A stretch of 13,127 nt of DNA, from the NCBI GenBank assembly GCA_001275005.1, contig JWZX01002075.1:1-13127 (forward strand), in the 5' to 3' direction. Each line of letters begins with the position of its first letter. Position 1 is the stretch's first letter. The stretch is from Chrysochromulina tobinii. Its lineage: Eukaryota > Haptophyta > Prymnesiales > Chrysochromulinaceae. The position numbers and the translations under genes are program-made. Shown piece by piece: positions 5,148 to 13,097 of the stretch. The notes under the pieces were generated by a model. The model ran no database searches. It saw nothing but the letters and a program-made list of their open reading frames with translations, and was not told the origin of the DNA.

Positions 5148-7466
5148 CTATAGCGGGACCTCCGATGGACGCAGGTGTGCACACGCCGCCGAGCGCAGGT
5201 AGGTCCGTGGTAGGTGTGCGCCACCAGAGGCAGAAGGACGACGAAGAAGGTTGCCGTGCAAATCCTTGTGCCACCGTGCTGTCGAGGCTACCCTGCGGTG
5301 CCAGACGCTTCTAGCTGCGCCAGTGCCAGAAATAGCTTGCGAACAGCCAGAAGCGTGTAACACCACTGTTCGGGCAGCTGCTCGAGCCGAGCCGATCTGC
5401 CAAGTGCAGGGCGAGCTCGGCAAACTAGGTGCTGGGCGCATGGAGCGGGCCGCCGCGCGCGTAGAGGAGGGTGGGCTGTCAGGCGAGCGATGCTGAGCGG
5501 TCTCCGTCACCGGCGGCGGTGATAGGAGTTGCTGGCGACGATACGAGAGCGCGTCGCCCGCGTCCCGAACCGGTGAGCTTTGGTCTGGCCTCAGCAGATA
5601 GTTTTCAGCGTGTTGGAAGTATAAGCTTTGAGCCACCGAGTCGCTCTGTCGTGGGGAGCGTGGAGCATCCAGCGGAGCACCGTCAAGCTCTCGCCAACCA
5701 GGCGGAGGTCGCCCACTCCGCGCGCGTGCCGCCCGCAGCTGGAGCTCCACAGACAACCATGCCGACGTCCGACTCTCGACCGATTGCGGCTTGCGCGCAG
5801 GGGAGCTCTCTCGTGGCCGCTCATGCGCATAGAAACGCGGGCGGTAGATGAGCTCACGCTTCGACTCACGCTTGGGTGGGCTTGAGGATGGACTCGTGTG
5901 AGAGGTGTGAGAATTGGGGTGGATTCGGCGTTGGAGACTGGCAATGGGCTCGTCTGGTGAAGGAGTCGGCGCCGGCCGCCGAGTCGGCAACGAACGCAGT
6001 CGAATTGGTCTTCGATCGATGATTGTCTTGCCGGGCATGTCCACCTTATCGAGCCACAGCTGAAGCTCGCCGATGGAGATCATCCCACCGCGGTCGCGGT
6101 CAATCTTCTCAAACGCCTGCAGCATCACATCTTTCATCTGCCCATACCAAAGCTCCTCGTCCCCGACAAAGTTCTTCATGTTGTTCATGAACTCGGCCTT
6201 CGAAAGCATCCCATCGCTCTCAGAGTCCCAAGCCTGTAGCCAGTCGGACGCGTTGAGCCCTCGTTCGACCAAAGACCACCGGATGTGCTCGCGCAAGGAC
6301 TCGGCGTCCCAGGTCATCCAGGACGGATCAGTGAACGTCGCAGCAGTATCAAAAGCCTTGTCCTCGCTTCCGCTCGTGCGACCTTTGCCTTTTCTTTGGC
6401 CTCGGTTGCGGCCTCGGCCGCTGCCTTGGGCGACCCCAGCTGGTTCGTTCGCATCTGTTGGAATGATAGCAGCAGCAACGGGTGCTGCCGAAGCTGCGGC
6501 CGCCTCCTTTTGAGTTCGCGCCTGTTGCACGTCCTTGAAGGTCATGCTCATCATCGCGTTTCGGCGCTTGGCCACCTCTGGCAGCTCGCCGCGAAGCCAG
6601 GCGCTCACCTCATCCATCGCGATGCTTCCGGATTGGTCGGCGTCGATCTGGTCAAAGATCTCATACGCGACGAATTTGGGCCCTCGAAATCCGAGAGTCA
6701 TCTCGAACGCGTGCACGAACTCTTGAATGGAGATGGTATTGTCATCGTTCTGGTCGGACTGCCGCAGTATCGTCGCCAGGCTCACATTGTGCTTCAGAAG
6801 CATCGCTGTCAGGTTGGACCGAGCGATCTCCGGCTCATGGCCGGTGAAGCTGAAGCGCGTTGTGTCGATCCTTTTTTCACCCGACCCGGTGCTAACCGGA
6901 TTGTTCGCTTCGACGCTGAGCGCAACGACGAAGCTCTTCATGAGCTCCGACATGCCCATGCCCATGGCAGTCTCAGAGGTGCTGCGCATGATCGTGTCCA
7001 TGAGCGCCTGAGTTTGAAGGTTGCCATTTTCGTCCCTGGGTAGCTCCGACGCCAGGCTGTCGGCAATGTCGCCAAAGCCCATGTCATCGCACATGCAACG
7101 GAACTCGAGAATGTCCAGCGCCGTGTCTTTGGTTCTGTCATACTTCCTGAAGACAGCTTCGAGACCAGAGCCAGTCATTTTGGACGACAAGCTCAAGGTC
7201 GACATGAAGAACTCCTGCTTAGAGACACGACCGTCGCCATTGACGTCTGTGATATCGAACAGCCTCTTGAGCTCCTCGCCGCTCCGGCGGCTGACGAATT
7301 TCTTGGGCAGCGTGTGCACAAACTCTTCGAAGCTCAGAACGCCGTTGAGATCCTTGTCGGCGCTCTCGAATACCTTGGCCCGGCTGCGCACGAGGTTGCG
7401 CGCGTCGTGCGCCGAGGTTTCGAAGTGCCCTCGGCGCACAACCGTGTCTTCGACCCTTGCTTGCAT
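5148..7466 (-). CDS. multi-EF-hand calcium-binding protein with long disordered tail
   Basis: A 772-residue frame from an ATG at 7466. It shows seven EF-hand-like loops: residues 37-48 (DKDLNGVLSFEE), 74-85 (DVNGDGRVSKQE), 110-121 (DRTKDTALDILE, degenerate, no Gly at position 6), 238-249 (DQNDDNTISIQE, Asn at position 6), 275-286 (DADQSGSIAMDE), 414-425 (DSESDGMLSKAE) and 456-467 (DRDRGGMISIGE). Loops 1, 2, 5 and 6 look fully competent for Ca2+. Pairs 1-2, 4-5 and 6-7 are probable structural pairs. A low-complexity Ala then Gly/Arg/Lys linker (about 320-370) separates the last pair. After ~480 the protein is Pro/Ser/Arg-rich and disordered. The final ~100 residues look like readthrough, so the true 3' end may be spliced or earlier. 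There is no catalytic domain, signal peptide or membrane segment, so a cytosolic or cytoskeletal Ca2+ sensor or scaffold is inferred. Confidence 0.8.
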   Translation of the reverse strand: MQARVEDTVVRRGHFETSAHDARNLVRSRAKVFESADKDLNGVLSFEEFVHTLPKKFVSRRSGEELKRLFDITDVNGDGRVSKQEFFMSTLSLSSKMTGSGLEAVFRKYDRTKDTALDILEFRCMCDDMGFGDIADSLASELPRDENGNLQTQALMDTIMRSTSETAMGMGMSELMKSFVVALSVEANNPVSTGSGEKRIDTTRFSFTGHEPEIARSNLTAMLLKHNVSLATILRQSDQNDDNTISIQEFVHAFEMTLGFRGPKFVAYEIFDQIDADQSGSIAMDEVSAWLRGELPEVAKRRNAMMSMTFKDVQQARTQKEAAAASAAPVAAAIIPTDANEPAGVAQGSGRGRNRGQRKGKGRTSGSEDKAFDTAATFTDPSWMTWDAESLREHIRWSLVERGLNASDWLQAWDSESDGMLSKAEFMNNMKNFVGDEELWYGQMKDVMLQAFEKIDRDRGGMISIGELQLWLDKVDMPGKTIIDRRPIRLRSLPTRRPAPTPSPDEPIASLQRRIHPNSHTSHTSPSSSPPKRESKRELIYRPRFYAHERPRESSPARKPQSVESRTSAWLSVELQLRAARARSGRPPPGWRELDGAPLDAPRSPRQSDSVAQSLYFQHAENYLLRPDQSSPVRDAGDALSYRRQQLLSPPPVTETAQHRSPDSPPSSTRAAARSMRPAPSLPSSPCTWQIGSARAAARTVVLHASGCSQAISGTGAARSVWHRRVASTARWHKDLHGNLLRRPSASGGAHLPRTYLRSAACAHLRPSEVPL

Positions 7467-7933
7467 GACGCGTCCGTGCCTGTGCCGGTCGTGTCAAAAG
7501 AATCCGTTTCTTCTCCTGGACGTAAGTTCGAATGCATGCGGCTTAGACGAGGAACGGCGTTCTGTGACAGATTCGAACCACACAAAATTCAGGAAAAAGA
7601 GACGCTAGCGCATGCGGAGGGCATGCACGTGACCGGACACAGCTGAGAATCCGGGACAAAGCGATCGCCCATGCACAAACGCCATGACACACGCTAAGGC
7701 CTAATAGGAGCTCCTATAACCCTAAGCGTATCGTATCACGTATGCGCTGAAATGCGCTGAGCAATCGCCTCGTACCCGTTCAGATCCGCGCCTCTTGAAT
7801 CCGCGCGGCGAATGAGGAAAACAAATCTGAGAATGGTACACTCAGCTCTCAGACACCGTACACCGGTAGTATGCACTGACCGTCGTGGGACCGTGCGACT
7901 CCCACACAATTTTGACTCGCATCCCCGGCGCAC
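7467..7933. other. intergenic region between the HPAT-like and EF-hand genes
   Basis: These 467 bp hold no credible gene on either strand. They should contain the 3' UTR of the HPAT-like gene and the promoter and 5' UTR of the EF-hand gene. Visible structure: a 14-bp perfect palindrome ATAGGAGCTCCTAT at 7704-7717, two adjacent GTATC pentamers at 7728-7737, and a repeated ATGCGCTGA around 7742-7760. No clear TATA box was found. Confidence 0.6.
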
Positions 7934-9714
7934 TCAATGCCGTATGCGTGTGCCGTTGACGATCTCGCCGTCGCCTACTCGCACCGAGGTGAATTTGGAG
8001 AGGTCTGCATCGAACCACACGTGATGCGCCGCGCCCGAGAAGTCGACGAACAGGCACTCATTTGGCGGCGCACACCAGGGCAAGCCCTTCGGTTTAGGAG
8101 CGATCCCCCACTTACCCTCGCCCCACGGCGTCTTGAGGACTCCTGCGAGCAGAGCAATGCGCGCGTGCATGCAGAGCGCGTAAGCCAGGGCGCTCGCATG
8201 ATGAGGAGCTGCTGCGCATGCGAGTGCATTGGTCAGAGAGGCAGTGCCACATCCGTGCCATACAACCATTAGAAGATCGTCCAGTGCTCACCCGCGTCAT
8301 TGAAGATCAGCGACTTGATGCCAGACCAAAGCCATTCCGTGCCACGCACGGCTTTGGCGAGCTTGGAGCGCGAGATCTCGCTCGACGAGATCGACTCGCG
8401 ACGCCAGCCGATGGTGCCCATGGCGTTCGTGTCGGGCCATGTCGCGCCCGCCGCCTGAATCGCCGAGTTCCACGCGTTGTGGAGCCACCGGCTGGATGGG
8501 TTGGCACCCTCTGGTGGCGGGTCAAGGTCCGGTGGCGGGTAGGCACCACCGTAGTGACGCTTGTCCATGGACCACTCGCCGATGGTGTTGAAGCCCTGCG
8601 GCTGGCCGTCGAGCCTGTACTCGATCCCGTACGTATAGTGGAAGATGTAGTACTTTTTATTGAAGTCGTCCGACGTGCGCGCGTATGCATTGGGCTCAAT
8701 TTGGAAGCCGTCGATGATCTTATGGCGCACACCGAGGGAGGCGGCGGCGATGGAGTATCCCCACATCTCGAGCACCCAGTCCTGGATGAGGCGCGCGGGC
8801 ATCGGGTCGGCGCGCAGCTCGTACGAGTAGTTGAGCCAGCGCGGCGTCAGCTTCTCGAGGTCGGTGAGCTTGATGATCAGAGGTGATGGGCCCACCGGCT
8901 GCAGATCGCGCCAGGTGCAATCGCCCTGCGGGTTGACGAGATCGATGACCTTGGCATGGTGCGGGCCGGCATGCATGTAGCCGAAGGCATGCGCGGCGGC
9001 CACCCCTTCACTCGCCAGGTTGGGCAGCGGCTTCATCAGCACGTGGTCAGTCTCGGCGAGCATCACATACTCCTCGGTCACGCGCGCGCGCAGCTCCGGG
9101 TTCCGAAAGAACTCCATGACCGAGTGCGGCCGGTTGAGCACGCCAAAGTGGCCGTACTTGGCAAGCACCGCGGGCGTGAGCTGCGCGACGAAGATGGTCG
9201 GGATGTACTTCTCGACGCCATCAGACTCCCCATCCTTGGACGGACAGAGCCGCGTGAATGCGGCCATGTCGCTGCAAGGGCCGTCGGCCGCACGCTGCTT
9301 CTGCCAGTGAAAGTACATGATGCGCGCCTGCCACTGGTTGTAGATGGTCCCTTGGGCGGTGAGCAGCGTGTGGTACGGCCGCCGGTTGGGGCATTTCGGA
9401 TCGGCCTTGTGAGCGGCAGCGCTAGCTGCGGTGGCAGCGCCGGCGGCGGCGCTGGCGGCGGTGGTAGTGGTGGTGGTGGTGGCGGCAGCGACGACAGGTT
9501 TAGCGTCCAAGAGGCCGAGCTCGTCGGCCACTTGGTCGGCATTGGCATGCTTTTCGTCCGAGGGGTGGGCAATGCCCTCGGCCAACGGAACGGATGGCTT
9601 GAGCGGCGCAAGATAGGGCTTGACGACTGGCTCCGGCTCAAAATAGGTCGAGCAGAGCGTCCACCACGCGTATAGCGCGACGAGGTAGCACACGACCTTG
9701 AGGAACGAGGACAT
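7934..9714 (-). CDS. hydroxyproline O-arabinosyltransferase-like glycosyltransferase (two exons)
   Basis: Exons 9714-8292 and 8142-7934 give 543 residues. Residues 5-22 (LKVVCYLVALYAWWTLCS) form a type II signal anchor, followed by a Pro/Ala/Thr-rich stem to about 105. The catalytic domain matches the HPAT/peptidyl-Ser galactosyltransferase family: YHTLLTAQGTIYNQWQARIMYFHW (begins 114, split here as two blocks), GVLNRPHSVMEFF, EEYVMLAETDHVLMKPLPNL (Asp-223 in the DxD-like ETDH), GPSPLIIK, QDWVLEMWGYSIAAASLGV, FHYTYGIEY and IGEWSMDKRHYG. It is likely a Golgi enzyme acting on Hyp- or Ser-rich glycoproteins. The 8291-8143 intron has a GTGAGC donor and CTCGCAG acceptor and joins in phase to a C-terminal module (LKTPWGEGKWG, then FVDFSGAAHHVWFD). 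Reading through instead ends at 8269 with GEHWTIF. The start is set at the ATG before the anchor, because the frame further upstream opens only with GTG. Confidence 0.85.
8143..8291 (-). other. predicted 149-nt intron in the HPAT-like gene
   Basis: The donor is G|GTGAGCAC (GT at 8291-8290), and the acceptor follows the pyrimidine-rich CTCTGCTCGCAG (AG at 8144-8143). CTGAC in the middle could serve as a branch site. Splicing completes a Gly codon (G + GA) and reads NDAG-VLKTPWGEGKWG, a smooth continuation of GTEWLWSGIKSLIF. Confidence 0.7.
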
Positions 9715-9715
9715 T

Positions 9716-9775
9716 TTAGTCGATGCGTCCGCGCCCGCCGCCGCGTCGCCGCGGCCGACGATTTCTTCGAGGCAT
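9716..9775 (-). promoter_or_regulatory. arginine-rich upstream ORF ending one base before the HPAT-like start
   Basis: An ATG at 9775 opens a 19-codon frame, MPRRNRRPRRRGGGRGRID, that ends with TAA at 9718-9716. The main ATG starts at 9714, so a single A separates stop and start (TAAAATG). If it lies in the mRNA leader, ribosomes translating it would have to reinitiate or leaky-scan to make the enzyme. The rest of the 9715-9987 gap shows no other gene. Confidence 0.4.
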
Positions 9776-9987
9776 GTTTTCAGGTGGGAAGTCACGGGTG
9801 TGCTCTGTGAGCGGCGTCTTTGGGAAATGAATTACCGAAAGTCTACCAGCACGAGCCAACCCTACACGACCCAAGGGGCTGGGTTACTTTTCCCCTTCTT
9901 CGCTAAATACATGAGTGTGAACACCATAGCTACGATCCTAGAGACTCATGCCAAGGTTGTAAAAATTACACCCTGTCCCTGAGGTTA

Positions 9988-12957
9988 TCACAGGTACGCG
10001 CTCGACGTTGACGACGGCTCAGGGTCGGAGACTTGCTTATAGTCACAGCGCAGCTCAGACCCGCTGTTCGACGTTGAGCTCGACAAGTCGCTGTCGCTGT
10101 CGTCGGCGTCGGCGTCGATGGCTGCCAACGCTTTTGAAAAGTCACTGTCGATGTCGTCGCCGTCGGCGTCGATAGCTGCCAGCGCCCGTTTGCGGGCCAC
10201 GAGGGGAGAGAGCTTGCGTGCCTGCACGCCACGTACGCGGCTCTGCAGCCGCACTGCGCTCTGCTCGGCTACCAGCGCCCGCTGCTCACCGTCAAGGAGG
10301 CGCCTCGAAGCGGCGCCTTTCGGCTCCTCCAACAGGAGCGCCGTCCTGGGCGAGCGGACCGGGGGGCGGTGTGCATCGTCGGGGCGAAACCGCACGGAGA
10401 CCAATGGCGCCGTGGGGGGATGCAACGGCATCAGGGCTTTCAAGTCAGGTAGCCGGATGAGCGTTGACGGAGCGGCCTGCGTCGCTGAGGTCGCTGAGGT
10501 CGGATCGCGTCGCGCCGTGGTGAGAAGGGGTTCGTGGCTCTTCGGAAAGGTGACGTCCATGGGCTGCGAAGCCTCAGAGACGGGCGAGACTGGTGGCGTT
10601 GGTCGCTTGGGCGAACGCATGCGCGCTCGCTCTGCACGTCGCTCCGCATCTGCACGCATCTGGGCCGCGACGGCGGCGGCGGCGGACTCCTCCTCGCATG
10701 CCTCGGCTGTGGGCTCAGCCCCAGGGGCCTGCGGCGGCGGCCCCACGGCAGGCGCAGGGGATGTGGGCCGCTCTAATGACCTCTGATTGCCTCCCTCATC
10801 AGGCGCAGGGGATGTGGGCCGCTCCCACTGCCGCTGGCCGCTGGCTGTGTAGTAGTACGTGACGCCGCCCGCGTCAGCAGCAAACCAGCCGGGCGGCAAG
10901 GCGCCGCGACCTGCCGACGGAGCGCCGTCATGAGCACCTGCCGACGGAGCGCCATCATGAGCACCTTCCGACGGAGCGCCATCAAGAGCGCCTTCCGACG
11001 GAGCGCCATCATGAGCACCTGCCGACGGAGCGCCATCATGAGCACCTTCCGACGGAGCGCCATCATGAGCACCTTCCGACGGAGCGCCGCCGGCTTCTGC
11101 GCACAGTGAGGTGGTGGGCGCCTGTTCGAGGGCCACCTCTTCAAGCCCAAGCGGCATGTCGGGTGGAGCGCTGAGCGATGAGCCTGCCTGATCGAGCGGA
11201 GGTGCCAAATCGAGCGGAGGTGCGAGATCGAGAGCCTCTCGTCTCTGTACCGCCAGATCCTTGAGATTCGAGCCCTCAGTACTTGCCTCGACAGTCGACA
11301 CAATTGCTGCAGTGGTAGTTGAAACCGTGCCAGCCGCCGCCTTGAGCGTATTGGCCTTCAGGTCTCGCGAGAGGCTGCTGTCAATCTCCGCGTCAATCTC
11401 CGCCCTCCCTTTCCCCTCCAACCTGCGCCGATCGGACGCCGTTATGGGCGCCATCGGACCACCGACTTGGGACTCGCCGAAGCAGCGAATGCCGAAGCTC
11501 TGGAGGCACCTTGGAAGGCACCCTGGAAGCGCGTTCGGTTTCGAAGCAGCGAGGCGCCGTTTCACATCCCTGAGTAGCTTGCCCTCAAAAGCCACACGAC
11601 TCTGTACGGCCAGATGCTCAAACGCCAGATCATCGAGATTCGAGCCCTGAGAACTTGCCTCGTTCGTTGCAGCAGTAGTTGCCACGGTAGCTGTCTCAGC
11701 GAGTGCCTCCACCGCACGTAGCGCCTCGCCGATCACGGCGCTACCCACCTCCGTACTCAATGGAAGCGCTTCGGCCTCGCGTGCGGCCTGCAATCGTTTG
11801 GCCTCCCGCCTTTCCACCTCCAACCGCTCCAAAGCGACCCGCAGCCGCACCCTCTCAGCCTCAGCAGCCGCGACTGCCTCAGCCTTGGCTTCCCGCCTTT
11901 CCACCTCCAACCGCTCCAAAGCGACCCGCAGCCGCACCCTCTCAGCCTCAGCAGCCGCGACTGCCTCAGCCTTGGCTTCCCGCCTTTCCACCTCCAACCG
12001 CTCCAAAGCGACCCGCAGCCGCACCCTCTCAGCCTCAGCCTCTGCTGCTGCTCCAGCCTCCAACTGTTTCAACTCCAACCGTTCTGTTTCAAGCCGTTCC
12101 AATGCCAGCCTCAGGCGCAACCTTTCCGCCACAACTACTGCGGCCGCCTCAGCCGCCAACCGCTCAGCCTCCGCCTTTTCCGCAGCAGTGCGCTCCGCCT
12201 CCGCCCTAAAAGCCGCAAGCCGCTCTTTTGCCAGAAGTGCCGCCTCCGCAAGCCGCGCTTTTTCCGCCGCTGCGGCTACCTCCGCCGCCAACCGCTCTGC
12301 CTCCACCTTCTCGGCAGCGATGCGCTCCACCTCAACCTTCTCTGCCGCCAGCCGCTCTGCCTCCATGGCTGCGGCTGCCGCAGCCGCCTCTGCGCGCTCC
12401 GCGGCCTCCCATTGTGCACACATCCGCTCGGCATCTGCGATGACCTCCTCGACGACCGCAGGCGCCTCGTGCTCGGCCGCCCACGCGTTCGCCGCTGTGA
12501 GCTCCTCTAGGTCCCTAACAGCCTTTGCCAGGAGTGCTGCCTCAGACCGATTGGCATAGAGCGGAGCCTCCGCCGCCACCACCCAGTCTCGCTTGGCTCG
12601 CTTGGCGGCTGCTTCCGTCGCCGCCCTTTGTCTAGCTTCCTCTTGGACTGCCATTGTGAACCTCTCCGCGATGCTCTTGCTCTTGCAGACCTCGTGCCCG
12701 TAATCAGCCATGATTGAGAGGCGAGTACCGTAAGTATTTGCACTCACGGATGCCACCGGCGGAAGATGTGGACCTTCTGGCGTCAAGGACTGGCTGTGGA
12801 ACATCTCCATGTATACGCTCGAGCGACCGCGAACCCCGCCCGCCGCCCTGGCCGCGCGCGCCCTTGCGAGCTTCTCCTGCACGTTTTTGCCTGAAAATGC
12901 CTGCACCTGCTGGTCCTGCTGGCGCCTGTACTGATAGGCCTCTGTGCCTAATGGCAT
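9988..12957 (-). CDS. coiled-coil protein with WW domain and IQ motif
   Basis: An intron-free frame of 989 residues from the ATG at 12957; the frame extends 14 codons upstream only to a TTG. Residues ~10-115 are an unrecognised basic N-terminus. Residues ~120-400 are an Ala/Glu/Arg-rich coiled coil of the AERLAAEKVEAER type and contain three 29-residue repeats. Residues ~622-681 hold seven 9-residue repeats (GAPSEGAHD). A WW domain follows at ~686-717 (LPPGWFAADAGGVTYYYTAS then GQRQWERPTSP) with both Trp, the Tyr cluster and the Pro in place; WW domains bind Pro-rich ligands. A partial copy of its end (ERPTSPAP) follows. An IQ-like calmodulin-binding motif lies at ~902-915 (VRLQSRVRGVQARK). 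The C-terminus has two Asp-rich repeats and a Ser/Asp-rich end. There is no membrane segment. A cytoskeletal or flagellar scaffold is plausible but not shown. Confidence 0.8.
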   Translation of the reverse strand: MPLGTEAYQYRRQQDQQVQAFSGKNVQEKLARARAARAAGGVRGRSSVYMEMFHSQSLTPEGPHLPPVASVSANTYGTRLSIMADYGHEVCKSKSIAERFTMAVQEEARQRAATEAAAKRAKRDWVVAAEAPLYANRSEAALLAKAVRDLEELTAANAWAAEHEAPAVVEEVIADAERMCAQWEAAERAEAAAAAAAMEAERLAAEKVEVERIAAEKVEAERLAAEVAAAAEKARLAEAALLAKERLAAFRAEAERTAAEKAEAERLAAEAAAVVVAERLRLRLALERLETERLELKQLEAGAAAEAEAERVRLRVALERLEVERREAKAEAVAAAEAERVRLRVALERLEVERREAKAEAVAAAEAERVRLRVALERLEVERREAKRLQAAREAEALPLSTEVGSAVIGEALRAVEALAETATVATTAATNEASSQGSNLDDLAFEHLAVQSRVAFEGKLLRDVKRRLAASKPNALPGCLPRCLQSFGIRCFGESQVGGPMAPITASDRRRLEGKGRAEIDAEIDSSLSRDLKANTLKAAAGTVSTTTAAIVSTVEASTEGSNLKDLAVQRREALDLAPPLDLAPPLDQAGSSLSAPPDMPLGLEEVALEQAPTTSLCAEAGGAPSEGAHDGAPSEGAHDGAPSAGAHDGAPSEGALDGAPSEGAHDGAPSAGAHDGAPSAGRGALPPGWFAADAGGVTYYYTASGQRQWERPTSPAPDEGGNQRSLERPTSPAPAVGPPPQAPGAEPTAEACEEESAAAAVAAQMRADAERRAERARMRSPKRPTPPVSPVSEASQPMDVTFPKSHEPLLTTARRDPTSATSATQAAPSTLIRLPDLKALMPLHPPTAPLVSVRFRPDDAHRPPVRSPRTALLLEEPKGAASRRLLDGEQRALVAEQSAVRLQSRVRGVQARKLSPLVARKRALAAIDADGDDIDSDFSKALAAIDADADDSDSDLSSSTSNSGSELRCDYKQVSDPEPSSTSSAYL
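10911..11088 (-). repeat. seven 27-bp tandem repeats in the WW/coiled-coil gene
   Basis: The core ACGGAGCGCC (plus strand) recurs every 27 bp from about 10917 to 11079. Each copy encodes GAPSEGAHD or a variant (Glu to Ala in the sixth position, one His to Leu). The block lies just N-terminal to the WW domain and is a probable flexible spacer of variable length. Confidence 0.9.
11809..12043 (-). repeat. three near-identical 87-bp repeats in the coiled coil
   Basis: Copies begin at 11809, 11896 and 11983, exactly 87 bp apart. They encode a 29-residue helical unit (VRLRVALERLEVERREAK plus an AEAVAAAEAER linker). The copies seem base-identical over most of their length, implying recent expansion or homogenisation. 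A more diverged copy (LRLRLALERLETERLELK) lies just N-terminal. Confidence 0.9.
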
Positions 12958-12980
12958 CGCGAAGCTGCAAGCTCGTTCCC

Positions 12981-12986
12981 CTACAT
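12981..12986 (-). promoter_or_regulatory. start-stop upstream element (ATGTAG) before the WW gene
   Basis: ATG is followed directly by TAG, 23 bases upstream of the predicted start. If it is in the leader, it would be a minimal upstream ORF that can stall or divert scanning ribosomes. It could equally be chance. Confidence 0.25.
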
Positions 12987-13083
12987 TCGATTCGTTCAAG
13001 CGACGGGGGAGGCGACAATTCGGTGCCGGTAGAATCCCACAGAGCCGTCCGCACCGCTGCCTCCGCTATGAATGAGATGCCAG

Positions 13084-13097
13084 AATATATATTATAT
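13084..13097 (-). promoter_or_regulatory. TATA-like AT tract upstream of the WW/coiled-coil gene
   Basis: An isolated AT-only run (minus strand ATATAATATATATT) sits about 130 bp upstream of the ATG in GC-rich surroundings, at a believable core-promoter distance. The upstream context is cut off by the window end. Confidence 0.35.

Noticed and set aside
7560-7590. tRNA-like T-loop (GGTTCGAATC on the minus strand)
   Set aside because: The flanking stem pairs poorly and no D-arm, anticodon arm or acceptor stem could be assembled.
7717-7724. Telomere-like CCCTAA
   Set aside because: A single copy without tandem repetition.
7934-8269. A separate 111-aa minus-strand gene
   Set aside because: Only its downstream part looks like protein, and good splice sites join that part in phase to the HPAT-like gene; the upstream part is the intron.
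8218-8886. Plus-strand frame (222 aa) opposite the HPAT-like gene, and a similar 239-aa frame at 8956-9675
   Set aside because: These are antisense shadows of a recognisable glycosyltransferase; no motif was seen in them.
10085-10195. EF-hand loops in the Asp-rich C-terminus of the WW protein (DADGDD)
   Set aside because: There is no Gly at loop position 6, no hydrophobic residue at position 8 and no Glu at position 12; it is an acidic repeat, not an EF-hand.
11703-12559. Plus-strand Pro- or Ser/Ala-rich frames
   Set aside because: They are complements of the Ala/Glu/Arg-rich coiled-coil repeats on the minus strand.
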